A DNA stretch of 64,000 bases from Streptomyces sp. CC53 (GCF_001865245.1 NZ_MKXB01000036.1:1-64000), one strand, 5' to 3'; counted from the first letter of the stretch, positions 25,728 through 34,189 are shown. A program made the numbers and translations. The notes: generated by a model from the letters alone, not told the origin.

Positions 25728-26293
25728 AGATCCGCTTGCCTCGCACCGCACGACGGAGCCCGGCGCACATGGCCCAAGGCGGCCGCTCCGTCGTCGCCTC
25801 GGCCCGGGAGACCCTTGCCCTGGTCCTCGACGAGAACGCCCCGCCGCTGGAGCACGACCACGATGTGGACTACCTGCTCCTCCGACTGCGCGGCCATCTC
25901 ATGGAACTGGGCCTGACGGCTCCCGACTCGCCCTGTCCGACGGTCGAGAAGGTGCTCGCCGAGGCTCGGCACGTCGCGGACATCGACGGGCCTGGGGACT
26001 ACGTGGGGGCCCGTGTACATCTGCGGCGACTGGCTGAGGCGGTGGACGTGGTGATCAGGGAAATGGCCGGTGCCGGTCTGGTGTGCGGCCACCTGCCCGA
26101 GTGCCCTTCCGCCGATGCCGACGACTGCGAAGCCGCTCGCGTTCGGGTGAGCCGTCCCGAGATCGGATGCAGCGAGCTGTGCAACGGTGTGCTCATCTTC
26201 GACACGGGATGCCTCATGCCGTCCGGTGCCGTCGTCGCCCCGCGACGGGTTCTGCCTCGGACCGGATCCGAGTCGAAGGCGGTGGACTCGTGA
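25724..26293 (+). CDS. DUF6415 family protein
   Basis: A 189-residue Streptomyces protein. ARETLALVLDENAPPLEHDH, LLLRLRGHLMEL and YVGARVHLRRLAEAVD match the DUF6415 family, which is repeatedly found beside RsbW-like ATPases and XRE regulators in Streptomyces. The C-terminal part has several Cys residues (CGHLPECPSADADDC, GCSELCNG), possibly metal-binding. GTG overlaps the upstream stop by 4 nt. Function unknown. Confidence 0.75.
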   Translation: MKIRLPRTARRSPAHMAQGGRSVVASARETLALVLDENAPPLEHDHDVDYLLLRLRGHLMELGLTAPDSPCPTVEKVLAEARHVADIDGPGDYVGARVHLRRLAEAVDVVIREMAGAGLVCGHLPECPSADADDCEAARVRVSRPEIGCSELCNGVLIFDTGCLMPSGAVVAPRRVLPRTGSESKAVDS

Positions 26294-26727
26294 TCTTGCC
26301 CGGCAGCGGCCTCGCGATCCTCCCCTGCCCGAGTCCTGCCGGCCCGGCCCTGGGAGTCCGGATCCTCGCCCCGGAGGAGGCGTGCGACTACGAGTACGTG
26401 GCCGCGCGGCTCGTCCGGATCGAGCTGATGCTCGGCGCGGTGGCGGTGGCGCTGCACCGGCTGGCCTTCGTCGCGGTCCCGGCCGGCGCGGGGCGGCGCG
26501 GCGGCCGAATGGGCATGCTCGACCCGGCCTTCGCGGAACTCACGGCGCGGGCACTTCGCGGCCGACCCGGCTTCCACGGTGTCACCGCCGGCGGAACGCA
26601 CGTGTCCTGGGGCGAACCGGTACCGGCCGGCATGGATGCCGACGCTCGGCGCCAGTTCTTCGGCCTGCGCCGGTGGCCCCGGGAGCAGCGGCTGCTCGCG
26701 TGCCAGCGGGAGGTGCTGCATGCCTGA
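26290..26727 (+). CDS. Hypothetical protein in the pre-conservon operon
   Basis: A 145-residue protein. VRILAPEEACDYEYVAARLV is followed by an amphipathic helix LMLGAVAVALHRLAFVAV and a basic C-terminal part. I do not recognise a family. GTG 26290 overlaps the DUF6415 stop by 4 nt, and its own stop overlaps the following small membrane gene, which argues for real translation in one operon. Confidence 0.6.
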   Translation: MILPGSGLAILPCPSPAGPALGVRILAPEEACDYEYVAARLVRIELMLGAVAVALHRLAFVAVPAGAGRRGGRMGMLDPAFAELTARALRGRPGFHGVTAGGTHVSWGEPVPAGMDADARRQFFGLRRWPREQRLLACQREVLHA

Positions 26728-26848
26728 GCCGCCGTCGGCCAAGCCGTTCCGAGGCCGACGCCCCAGCCTCGACGTGGTCCGCGCCGTGGTCTTCGTCCTC
26801 GCGATGGTCACCGTGATCTACGCCGGCTCCGGACCGAGACCGTGGTAA
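26720..26848 (+). CDS. Small single-pass membrane protein (42 aa)
   Basis: Starts at ATG 26720 inside the preceding gene with GGGAGG 6 nt upstream. It has a basic N-terminal part followed by one hydrophobic segment, VVRAVVFVLAMVTVIYAG, and a short tail. Codon composition and coupling on both sides support a real small gene. Function unknown. Confidence 0.5.
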   Translation: MPEPPSAKPFRGRRPSLDVVRAVVFVLAMVTVIYAGSGPRPW

Positions 26849-27003
26849 CCGTCACCGGCCTGGTCATCACCGTCCTGGTGGTGACCGCTATGGGCCTGCT
26901 CGTCCAATTCGGGACGCGACCGCACCGGCCACGGCCGTCCCATCCCGCCCACAGGCCAACTCCTGACCAACCGCGCCCTTCCGTTCCGCAAGGCCCCTCG
27001 TGA
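26842..27003 (+). CDS. Small single-pass membrane protein (53 aa)
   Basis: GTG 26842 overlaps the upstream small gene by 7 nt. Residues 2-22 form one hydrophobic segment (VTGLVITVLVVTAMGLLV), followed by a Pro/Arg-rich cytoplasmic-type tail. It pairs with the preceding membrane peptide and lies upstream of the conservon. No family recognised. Confidence 0.45.
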   Translation: MVTVTGLVITVLVVTAMGLLVQFGTRPHRPRPSHPAHRPTPDQPRPSVPQGPS

Positions 27004-27075
27004 CCGTGCCCTCATTGCACTGTCCGATCAAGCCGCACCGAGCAAAGGCCAACCTCGCAAGAAAGAGCCGCTGTC

Positions 27076-27234
27076 ATGCTCCACGCCGTCTCGGCACCGC
27101 CCACCACGACGTTCCAGGCGCCGGACCGCCTCGTTCTGGTGTGCCGAAACGAATCGGTCGACTGGCGGTGCCTGCCTGACTTCGACTTGTCGGCCGTGAT
27201 CGGCCAACTCGACGGTACGCCCGTGAGGATCTGA
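27076..27234 (+). CDS. Small acidic protein upstream of cvnA (52 aa)
   Basis: ATG 27076 to TGA 27234; the stop overlaps the cvnA start by one base. It contains DRLVLVCRNESVDWRCLPDFD. The coupling to cvnA and the GC pattern suggest a translated leader gene of the conservon; no homology is claimed. Confidence 0.45.
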   Translation: MLHAVSAPPTTTFQAPDRLVLVCRNESVDWRCLPDFDLSAVIGQLDGTPVRI

Positions 27235-28550
27235 TGAGCATTCTGATAGAAGTCGCCTTGGTCGCCGTGCCGTCGGCGCTGGCTCTGGCGGGCGGATGCA
27301 CCGCCTGGCATCTGAGAGGGTGCCTGCGCACGGAGCGCCGCCGGTCCGACCGTCTGAACCGGCACGCCGAAACCCTAGCCCGGCAGCTTGGCGCCGCCGA
27401 GCTGATCCTGGGGCAGATCGCCGATGAGGTGGTGCCAGCTCTGCAGGCGGCCGCCGTCCGGCCGGGTGCCGGGCAGGGCGTCGACCTCGCCCTGCCGGAC
27501 GCCTTAGGCGCCAGGGTGGCCGAGCGAGTGCGGGCCGTTGTTGACTCCGTGGCCCGGGCTCTGCGGCAGGTGCAGTACGACGCGGACACGGCCACGGGTG
27601 CCCAGGTGTCCGAGGTCAAGCAGGAAGCCGAGACCGCGGCCGCCGAAGCTCGACGTGTGGCCGACGCGGCCGCCCAGGCGGCCGTGCGCAGCTTCGCCAC
27701 GTCCCTGGTGGTCACCGCCTCAAGGGTGAGCAAGCAGATCAGCCAGGGCGTACGCCAGCACGCGGGCGGAGAGACGTACGAGGCGCTCGTCACCATCGAC
27801 CGTCTCGTCCAGCAGCTGCTGCTGGACGCGCAAAGCTACGTGATCCTGGGCGGGGGGAAGCTGTCCCGTCGCTGGGAGGCAACCTGCTTCACCGACGTGG
27901 TGCAGGCGGCCATGGGGCACCTTGATGGTTTCGAGCGGGTCAAGTTCGAGGAGTCCGATGTCGCCGTGGTCAGCCGGGCGGTCGGCCCGGCCATACACAC
28001 GATCGCGGTGCTGCTCGACAACGCGCTGAGGTATTCGCCCCGCTCGTCTTTCGTGGAGGTGCGCCTACAGGAAGGCCACCACGGCCTGACCGTGCGAATC
28101 GACGACGCTGGGCTGCAGATGAACCGCGAGGCCGTGGTGGCCGCCCGCCGAGTCCTGGGCGGTGAGCGGACGGAGCCGGTCACCCGCCTTGGCGCGCACC
28201 CGCAGACCGGGTTCACCGTAGCCGCGGTCCTGGCCCGTGAGTACGGCTTCAGCGTCGATGTGGAGGCTCCCAACGCCTACCGGGGTACGAGCGCGCAGGT
28301 CTTCTTCCCGCGGGACCTGCTGACACGAGTCCCCGAGACGCCGACGCCGGCCTCAGTGTCGGCAGCCCCGCTGACCGCAGCGGCTACTACCTCCACCGGG
28401 CTGACCGTCCGCCAGCCCGGTGCTGCTCTCGCCCCCCGCCCCGACACGAGTCCCGAGCCGACGTCGGGGCCGGGCCGCCCCGACGTGGCCGCCGCCTGGG
28501 CGGACGGCACGCGTCGCGCCCGCCAGACCCCCACCTCCGAAGGAGCCTGA
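27234..28550 (+). CDS. cvnA: Conservon sensor-like ATPase CvnA
   Basis: A 438-residue protein. An N-terminal membrane segment (IEVALVAVPSALALAGG) is followed by a long Ala/Glu-rich coiled-coil region and a GHKL ATPase domain from about residue 255 (VLLDNALRYSPRSSFVEV, RIDDAGLQMN). The C-terminal tail is Pro/Thr-rich. In conservons CvnA is a histidine-kinase-like protein that assembles with CvnB, CvnC and the GTPase CvnD at the membrane, resembling eukaryotic G-protein signalling. The following genes keep the standard cvnB-cvnC-cvnD order. Confidence 0.92.
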   Translation: MSILIEVALVAVPSALALAGGCTAWHLRGCLRTERRRSDRLNRHAETLARQLGAAELILGQIADEVVPALQAAAVRPGAGQGVDLALPDALGARVAERVRAVVDSVARALRQVQYDADTATGAQVSEVKQEAETAAAEARRVADAAAQAAVRSFATSLVVTASRVSKQISQGVRQHAGGETYEALVTIDRLVQQLLLDAQSYVILGGGKLSRRWEATCFTDVVQAAMGHLDGFERVKFEESDVAVVSRAVGPAIHTIAVLLDNALRYSPRSSFVEVRLQEGHHGLTVRIDDAGLQMNREAVVAARRVLGGERTEPVTRLGAHPQTGFTVAAVLAREYGFSVDVEAPNAYRGTSAQVFFPRDLLTRVPETPTPASVSAAPLTAAATTSTGLTVRQPGAALAPRPDTSPEPTSGPGRPDVAAAWADGTRRARQTPTSEGA

Positions 28551-28975
28551 TGTTCGCCGACACGCACTCCAACACGCTCGGCTGGCTGCTCGAAGAGCAG
28601 CTCGGCACCCTCGCGGGTGTCCGCTGCGGGGTCCTGATCAGCACCGACGGTCTGCTGCACTCCCGAACGTCCTCCATCGACCAGAACCAGGGCGAGCGGT
28701 ACGCGGCCATCTTCGCCGGCCTGCACGGGGCCGCCCGTACGTTCAGCCAGGAGTTCGACGGCGGCGGCATGCGGCAGCTCCTGCTGGAGCTGCCCGAGTC
28801 CGTGTGCCTGATCACGCAGGCCGGAAAGAACGTGTTCCTCCTGGTGTAGACCAGCGGACCCGACGCCGACATCGCCATGATCACTCACCAGATGGGCGAA
28901 CTCGCCGTGAGCGTGGGTGACCAGATGGACGTGGAGGCGCGCACGCCGGTCTCGCAAGAGCAGGCCGCGGGGTGA
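28550..28975 (+). pseudogene. cvnB: Conservon roadblock/LC7 protein CvnB, interrupted by amber stop
   Basis: The frame begins MFADTHSNTLGWLLEEQLG and shows the roadblock/LC7 core RCGVLISTDGLLHS, FAGLHGAARTFS and VFLLV. TAG at 28847-28849 (codon 100) stops it. The same frame continues with SGPDADIAMITHQMGELAV to TGA 28973-28975, the usual end of CvnB, and that stop overlaps the cvnC start by 4 nt. Full family length would be about 140 residues, so this is probably a nonsense mutation. Readthrough or a functional 99-residue form cannot be excluded. Confidence 0.75.
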
Positions 28976-29328
28976 GCGGGCCGCGGCGGGACCCGGACAT
29001 GGTGCGGCCCTTCGTACGGACGGGAGGGCGTGATCGCCCCAGCCGGCCGGAGGTGCGCCTGGAGTCCTTGGTCCTCGCCGCGACCGGACCGGCCGACACG
29101 CTGCGGCTCGACCACCGCCGGGTCCTGGCCCTTGTCCAAGGTGTCCGGGGCGGTCTGGCCGTGGCGGAGATCGCCGCCGCCTTGGAGCTGCCGCCGTCCA
29201 CCGTCCCCATCCTCGTCTGCGACCTGATGGACAGCGGCCACCTGAGCAGCCCCGCCCCTGCCCTCGACGACGAGCCCGATATCGACATCCTGAGGGAGGT
29301 ACTCCGTGGTCTACGGGCCAAGGTCTGA
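28972..29328 (+). CDS. cvnC: Conservon DUF742 protein CvnC
   Basis: A 118-residue DUF742 protein. An N-terminal RDPDMVRPFVRTGGR segment is followed by a winged-helix-like domain (LRLDHRRVLALVQGVRG, VAEIAAALELPPSTVPILV, LMDSGHL). GTG 28972 overlaps the full-length cvnB stop (GTGA) and its 3' end overlaps cvnD by 23 nt. It is a structural member of the conservon complex. Coupling to cvnB translation is weakened by the amber codon upstream. Confidence 0.9.
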   Translation: MSGPRRDPDMVRPFVRTGGRDRPSRPEVRLESLVLAATGPADTLRLDHRRVLALVQGVRGGLAVAEIAAALELPPSTVPILVCDLMDSGHLSSPAPALDDEPDIDILREVLRGLRAKV

Positions 29329-29908
29329 GATCCACCCCACCGCCGCGGTCCGCTCCGCGAAGATCGTTGTGTCGGGCGGGTTCGGTGTCGGCAAGACCAC
29401 CCTCGTCAGTGCCGTCTCCGAGGTGCCCACCCTGCACATGGACGAGCCGATCACCCAGGCCAGCACCGGGGTGGACGATCTTGCCGGCGCCCCGGGGAAG
29501 CAGACCACCACGGTCGGCATCGACTTCGGACGCATCCACATCAGCCCCTCCCGCGTGCTGTACCTGTTCGGCACCCCTGGCCAGACACGGTTCCGTCCGC
29601 TGTGGCAGAGCCTGACCGAGGGGGCGCTCGGCGCGCTGGTCTTGGCCGACACCCGCGACCTCGACGCCTCCCACGAACATCTGACCCTCCTGGAAGAGCA
29701 GGGCATCCCGTACGCGGTGGCGATTAACCGCTTCGACGGCGCGCCCGACCATCCGCGCGAGGAGATACGCCACGCCCTCGCCCTGGATCCGGACACCCCG
29801 CTGACCGACTGCGATGCCCGTGTGGGCCGCTCCGGCTACCTGGCCCTGATCGAACTCGTCACCTACCTGACCGCCCGCCACCTCCGCCCCCTGGAGCGCC
29901 ACCCGTGA
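29306..29908 (+). CDS. cvnD: Conservon small GTPase CvnD
   Basis: A 200-residue Ras/Rab-like GTPase of the MglA/CvnD type. Walker A is GGFGVGKTT, switch I region TTTVGIDFGRI, G3 LFGTPGQTRFRPLW and the base-specificity motif NRFD in place of NKxD. GTG 29306 has GGGAGG 7 nt upstream and overlaps cvnC. It is the signal output element of conservons, thought to cycle between GDP and GTP under CvnA-C control. Confidence 0.93.
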   Translation: MVYGPRSEIHPTAAVRSAKIVVSGGFGVGKTTLVSAVSEVPTLHMDEPITQASTGVDDLAGAPGKQTTTVGIDFGRIHISPSRVLYLFGTPGQTRFRPLWQSLTEGALGALVLADTRDLDASHEHLTLLEEQGIPYAVAINRFDGAPDHPREEIRHALALDPDTPLTDCDARVGRSGYLALIELVTYLTARHLRPLERHP

Positions 29909-31107
29909 CCACCGCCCCCGGCACCGCCCCACCGGCGTCCCGTATCGCGCTCTACGAGGCCGAGTTCGCCGCCGACCCGCACACGGCCTACGCGGCGATG
30001 CGCCTCGCGTACGGGCCGCTCGTACCCGTGGACCTGGCGCCCGGCGTGCCCGCGACCCTGGTCATCGGCTACGACCAGGCCCGCCGCATCCTCAACGACG
30101 AGCTGCGCTTCCCCGCCGACCCGCGGGTGTGGGAGCAGGCGGTTCCCGACACCTGTCCCGTGCGGCCCATGATGGAGTACCGCCCCAACGCGCTGCGTTC
30201 GGCCGGCCCCGCGCACTCCCGGTACCGGGCGGCGAACGCCTCCGCCCTCGACGCCGTCGACCAACACCGCCTGCACGCCCTCGTCCAACGGGTCGTCGTC
30301 AAGACGATCGCCGAGTTCCACTCCGCGGGCCGTGCCGATCTGCTGGCGCAGTTCGCGTGGCCGCTCAGCTTCCGGATCCTGAGCGCGCTGCTGGGCTGCC
30401 CGGACGAGCTCGGCCTGCGCATCGCGAACGGCATGGCCAAGATCTTCGACGGGGTGAACGCGGCGGCCGGCAACCAGATGCTGGCCCAGGCCGTGTCCGA
30501 GCTCGTCGCCCTGCGCCGAAGCCAGCCCGCCGAGGACATCACCTCCCGGCTCATCGCCGACCCGGCCCGGCTCGACGACACCGAGATGGCGCACCAGCTC
30601 GTCACCCTCTACGGCGCCGGCATCGAACCACTGACCAACCTGATCACCAACACGCTCCTGAAGATCCTCACCGACGAGGACTTCTCCGCGACCGTGCACT
30701 CCGCCGGCGCCTCCGTACGCGAAGTGCTGGACACCGTGCTCTACCGCGACCCGCCGCTGGCCAACTACTCCATCACCTACCCGCCGCAGCCCGTCCACCT
30801 CGACGGCATCCTGCTGCCCGCCCACCAGCCGGTCGTCATCTCCATGGCCGCGTGCAACAACGACCCCGCCCTGGAAGGAGGCGGGTCCGGCGACCGGGCT
30901 CACCTGTCGTGGAGCACCGGCCCGCACGCCTGCCCGGCACGCTCCCTGGCTTACCTCATCGCCGAGACAACCGTCACCGACCTGCTCGACGCGCTGCCCG
31001 AGATGGACCTCGACTGCCCTGCCGACGAGCTGACCTGGCGCCCCGGCCCGTTCCATCGCGCCCTGACCCGCCTTCCGGTCCGCTTCCCCGCCCCCACCGC
31101 AGCCTGA
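29905..31107 (+). CDS. Cytochrome P450, conservon-linked (CYP157-like)
   Basis: A 400-residue P450. The heme-binding loop is WSTGPHACPARS with the Cys thiolate. The I-helix region reads GAGIEPLTNLI, without the usual acid-threonine pair. At the expected K-helix, VREVLDTVLYRDPP has no ExxR motif. These traits are known from CYP157 enzymes, which sit in Streptomyces conservons next to a second P450. GTG overlaps the cvnD stop by 4 nt. The substrate is unknown, and catalytic competence without ExxR is an open point. Confidence 0.88.
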   Translation: MTTAPGTAPPASRIALYEAEFAADPHTAYAAMRLAYGPLVPVDLAPGVPATLVIGYDQARRILNDELRFPADPRVWEQAVPDTCPVRPMMEYRPNALRSAGPAHSRYRAANASALDAVDQHRLHALVQRVVVKTIAEFHSAGRADLLAQFAWPLSFRILSALLGCPDELGLRIANGMAKIFDGVNAAAGNQMLAQAVSELVALRRSQPAEDITSRLIADPARLDDTEMAHQLVTLYGAGIEPLTNLITNTLLKILTDEDFSATVHSAGASVREVLDTVLYRDPPLANYSITYPPQPVHLDGILLPAHQPVVISMAACNNDPALEGGGSGDRAHLSWSTGPHACPARSLAYLIAETTVTDLLDALPEMDLDCPADELTWRPGPFHRALTRLPVRFPAPTAA

Positions 31108-31122
31108 AGGAGAAGTCCTCCC

Positions 31123-32358
31123 ATGTCCCAGTCCACCACCCCGATCGTCCTCGACCCCACCGGCGCCGACCACCATGGCGAGCACGAGCAGCTCCGCGGC
31201 CACGGCACCGCGGTCCGCGTCGACGTCCTCGGCGTGACCGCCTGGTCGATCAACGACCCCGCCCTGCTCAAGAGCCTGCTGAAGAACCCCGACGTCTCCA
31301 AGGACGCCCGCGCCCACTGGCCCGGTTACGAGGAGGCGATACAGACCTGGCCGCTCGTGCTGTGGGTCGCCGTCGAGAACATGTTCACCGCCTACGGCGA
31401 CGACCACCGGCGGCTGCGGCGCATGATCGCCCCCGCCTTCTCCGCGCGCCGCATTGACACCCTCACCCCTGTCGTGGAGACCATCGTGGAGGCGATCCTC
31501 GACGATCTCGAAGCGCTGCCAACCGGACAGAGCATCGACCTGCGCGAGCACCTGGCCTACCCGCTTCCGATCGCGGTCATCGGCCACCTCATGGGTGTCC
31601 CCGCCGACCAGCGTGCCCACTTCCGCGGCGTCGTCGACGGTGTCTTCGACACCACCCTCACCGCCGACCAGGCCACGACCAACACCCAGGCCCTGTACAA
31701 GGTCCTGGACCAGCTCATCGCCACCAAGCGCGCCGACCCCGGCGACGACATGACCTCCCTGCTCATCGCCGCCCGCGACGACGACGGAGACGGGCGCGGC
31801 CTGTCCGACGCCGAGCTCCGCGACACCCTCCTGCTGATGATCAGCGCCGGATACGAGACCACCGCCAACGTCCTCGACCAGGCCATCAGCCTCCTGCTGA
31901 CCCACCCTGACCAGCTCGGCCAGCTCCGCGCCGGCCACGCCGACTGGGCGGACGTCGTCGAGGAGACCCTGCGCCTGGAACCGGCCGTCAAGCACCTCCC
32001 CATGCGCTACGCCGTCAACGACATCGTGCTGCCCGACGGCCAGACCATCGCCAAGGGCGAGGCGATCCTCGCCGCCTACGCCGCAGCCAACCGGCACCCG
32101 GACTGGCACGGCGAGACCGCCGACGACTTCGACATCCGTCGGCCCATCAAGAACCACCTCGCCTTCGGGCACGGCGTGCACTTCTGCCTCGGCGCCCCGC
32201 TCGCCCGACTGGAGCTCGCCACCAGCCTGCGGAAGCTCTTCGCCCGCTTTCCCCACCTCGAACTCGCCGTCCCCGCCCACCAGCTCAAGCCGCTCAGCTC
32301 CCTGATCAGCAACGGCCACGAGCAGCTGCCCGTCCGCCTCCGCCCGACCGCGGCCTGA
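31123..32358 (+). CDS. Cytochrome P450, conservon-linked (canonical)
   Basis: A 411-residue P450 with all standard motifs: I-helix ISAGYETTANV, K-helix EETLRLEP (ExxR) and heme loop FGHGVHFCLGAPLARLE. AAGGAG precedes the ATG. It follows the atypical P450 by 15 nt, matching conservons in which a CYP157-type enzyme is paired with a CYP154- or CYP156-type enzyme. The pair may share electron donors or form a complex. No ferredoxin gene is nearby. Confidence 0.9.
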   Translation: MSQSTTPIVLDPTGADHHGEHEQLRGHGTAVRVDVLGVTAWSINDPALLKSLLKNPDVSKDARAHWPGYEEAIQTWPLVLWVAVENMFTAYGDDHRRLRRMIAPAFSARRIDTLTPVVETIVEAILDDLEALPTGQSIDLREHLAYPLPIAVIGHLMGVPADQRAHFRGVVDGVFDTTLTADQATTNTQALYKVLDQLIATKRADPGDDMTSLLIAARDDDGDGRGLSDAELRDTLLLMISAGYETTANVLDQAISLLLTHPDQLGQLRAGHADWADVVEETLRLEPAVKHLPMRYAVNDIVLPDGQTIAKGEAILAAYAAANRHPDWHGETADDFDIRRPIKNHLAFGHGVHFCLGAPLARLELATSLRKLFARFPHLELAVPAHQLKPLSSLISNGHEQLPVRLRPTAA

Positions 32359-32382
32359 CCATCACCCGACCAGGAACCCCAG

Positions 32383-32892
32383 ATGACCTCCACCGTCGCA
32401 ACCCCGATCACCCCGCTCACCCGGGCTCAGAAGCGGGTCGCCGCCCACCTCGTGTGCGGGCTCACCAACCCGGAGATCGCGGGCGAGGAACACCTGTCCG
32501 GCGACACGGTGAGCTCCCACGTCCGGGTGATGCGCCAGAACCTGCACTGCCCTCCGCGCTCCTCCCGCGCGGTTCTCGCCCACGCCCTCCTCAGCCACCA
32601 GCAGGTGCCCCCGCCCCCGCCCTCGCTGCTGCGCCGCGCCTTCGAGCCGGACGCGGACGACCAGCTGCTCATCAGCGCCATCGCCGAGCACTCCCGGCCG
32701 GACGACATCGCCCGCACAGCGCGCATCCCGGTCGGCGAACTCCGTACCCGGACCGACGGCCTCGCGCGCAGGGCGGGCGCCAGCAACGCCGCGCACCTCA
32801 TCGGGCTGGCCCACACCCACGGCATCCTCGGCGGCGAAGGATCCACCGCCGCCGAGCAGCCCCCGGCACAGCCCGCCGGAGCGGCGCGATGA
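32383..32892 (+). CDS. LuxR-type helix-turn-helix protein
   Basis: A 169-residue protein. Residues 10-65 form a LuxR-type HTH (PLTRAQKRVAAHLVCGLTN, EHLSGDTVSSHVRVMRQNL). A second, degenerate HTH-like unit appears further on (RPDDIARTARIPVGELRTR). There is no receiver or ligand domain. It lies between the P450s and the lanthipeptide precursor, 24 nt after the second P450, and its stop overlaps the next gene. A regulatory role for either cluster is possible. Confidence 0.8.
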   Translation: MTSTVATPITPLTRAQKRVAAHLVCGLTNPEIAGEEHLSGDTVSSHVRVMRQNLHCPPRSSRAVLAHALLSHQQVPPPPPSLLRRAFEPDADDQLLISAIAEHSRPDDIARTARIPVGELRTRTDGLARRAGASNAAHLIGLAHTHGILGGEGSTAAEQPPAQPAGAAR

Positions 32893-33551
32893 ACACCACC
32901 ACCTCCGACACCACCGCCCCCGCCAGCACGGCGGACGTCCGCGACGGCCGGGCGACGTGGGCGTACGAGATGCGGCCGATCGTGACGGCCGCCGACCGCG
33001 AGGCGGCTGCCGCCCTCGTCCAGGACCGCGGCCTGTGGCTCGCCCGGCGCGGCCACTACGCGCCCGCCCTCCACGTCACCGCCTTCCGGGACCACCGTAC
33101 GGAGGCGGTCGGCCTGTACGAGGACGACGACGGGGACGAAGTCCTCGTCGGCTGTCTCCTTCTGCATCGGCAGCCGGACCTGCGGTCGTGGGCCGTCGAC
33201 GACCCGGCTCCGGCCCTGAAGGTCTCACTGGCCCACACCGCCCCTGGCCGCACAGACCGTGTCGGATGGCTGATGACGCTGTGGCTCGCCGCCTATGCGG
33301 CCCGCATCGGCATCGACTGCGTGTACGCCGAGGCCCCAGGCCGGAGCACCGTATCCGGCGGAACCGACGGCCGGCTCCTGGGGCATCTGCGCGACCTCGG
33401 CTGGGACGTGCTCGGCTCCGGCCGCAACCCGGACGGCCATCGGGTCGCCCGGCTTCGGCTGGCCGCCGCGCCGTCGCCCGGCCTGGCCGCGCTCATCTAC
33501 TGCACAGTCCCCGCCGCGACACGGCGCGGGCTCGAGGAGGACGCGCGATGA
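32889..33551 (+). CDS. Hypothetical protein, possibly GNAT-like
   Basis: A 220-residue protein. WAYEMRPIVTAADREAAAAL opens it, and VGCLLLHRQPDLRSW, RVGWLMTLWLAAYAARIGID and LLGHLRDLGWDVLG suggest an acetyltransferase-like fold, but the acetyl-CoA binding Q/RxxGxG/A loop is not clear. ATG overlaps the LuxR-type gene by 4 nt. It probably belongs to the same operon. The function is not established. Confidence 0.6.
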   Translation: MNTTTSDTTAPASTADVRDGRATWAYEMRPIVTAADREAAAALVQDRGLWLARRGHYAPALHVTAFRDHRTEAVGLYEDDDGDEVLVGCLLLHRQPDLRSWAVDDPAPALKVSLAHTAPGRTDRVGWLMTLWLAAYAARIGIDCVYAEAPGRSTVSGGTDGRLLGHLRDLGWDVLGSGRNPDGHRVARLRLAAAPSPGLAALIYCTVPAATRRGLEEDAR

Positions 33552-33700
33552 GTACCCTCACGCGGCCCGGCCGGACTCGTGCCGCCCCCGGGCCGCGCTC
33601 TGCCCCCGGGCGCGGGCGCTCCGCCCGGCCCCGGCCGCGCCGCCGTGGCGAGGGCCCGGCTGTGGGGTCCGGTCCTCCCTCCGCCGGCCCGTCCGGCTAG
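33548..33700 (+). CDS. Small Arg/Pro-rich open frame (50 aa), doubtful
   Basis: ATG 33548 overlaps the upstream stop by 4 nt (ATGA), which favours translation. The product is very rich in Arg, Pro and Gly and shows no recognisable motif, so it may be a chance frame. Confidence 0.25.
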   Translation: MSTLTRPGRTRAAPGPRSAPGRGRSARPRPRRRGEGPAVGSGPPSAGPSG

Positions 33701-33926
33701 CAGCAGCGCTACGAGGTAGGCGCCTACGGCCTGCCCCTGCGCAGCCACCCCTCCGCCCCCCCCCGGCCCGCCTGCCCAGGTGAGGCCGGAAAAGCTTCCC
33801 GCCGCGGCTTCGCGTCGGGTTGGCCAGAACCCGGCGGACGGAGCCAGCCCTCCGGCTGCGCTCCGGCCGCCAGTCTCTGGCAGCGCCACCGAGTCAGCAA
33901 CACCCGATCATCAACAAGGAGTTGAC

Positions 33927-34100
33927 ATGACGCGCAACATCGCGCAGAGCACCACCCAGGTCCAGGAGCCCGTGGCCCAGGAGGACGGGTTCACCCTGAA
34001 CGTCGGCCTGCTGGAGGTCTCCGATGCCGCCGGGCTGACCAACCTGACCGACGACAACTGCGGCACCACCTGCGGCGCCTGCACCACCAACGTCGCCTGA
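33927..34100 (+). CDS. lanA: FxLD-family class I lanthipeptide precursor
   Basis: A 57-residue precursor. The leader has the FxLD-type recognition box at residues 22-25 (FTLN, with Asn in the last position) followed by VGLLEVSDAAGL. The core is Thr/Cys-rich: TNLTDDNCGTTCG and ACTTNVA, with three Cys (45, 49, 52) and six Thr available for dehydration and ring closure. AAGGAG lies 7 nt before the ATG. It directly precedes the dehydratase, cyclase and methyltransferase genes. The Asp-Asp-Asn segment is a candidate site for aspartimide/isoaspartate formation by the PIMT enzyme. Confidence 0.9.
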   Translation: MTRNIAQSTTQVQEPVAQEDGFTLNVGLLEVSDAAGLTNLTDDNCGTTCGACTTNVA

Positions 34101-34122
34101 CCTGGGCCATCCGGCCTGCTGG

Positions 34123-34157
34123 CCGGGGCCGCCACACCGATGGTGCGGCGGCCCCGG
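34123..34157 (+). terminator. Long hairpin between lanthipeptide precursor and LanB gene
   Basis: CCGGGGCCGCC pairs with GGCGGCCCCGG, with an inner CACC/GGTG stem and a GAT loop, 22 nt beyond the precursor stop. No T-tract follows. It could be a partial terminator that makes precursor mRNA more abundant than mRNA for the modification enzymes. Confidence 0.65.
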
Positions 34158-34189
34158 CGGCCCTTCCCACCCGGCTCAAGGAGGCATTC

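Noticed and set aside
29863..32319. 818-codon minus-strand frame opposite the P450 genes
   Set aside because: Antisense shadow of cvnD and two P450s whose motifs are unambiguous.
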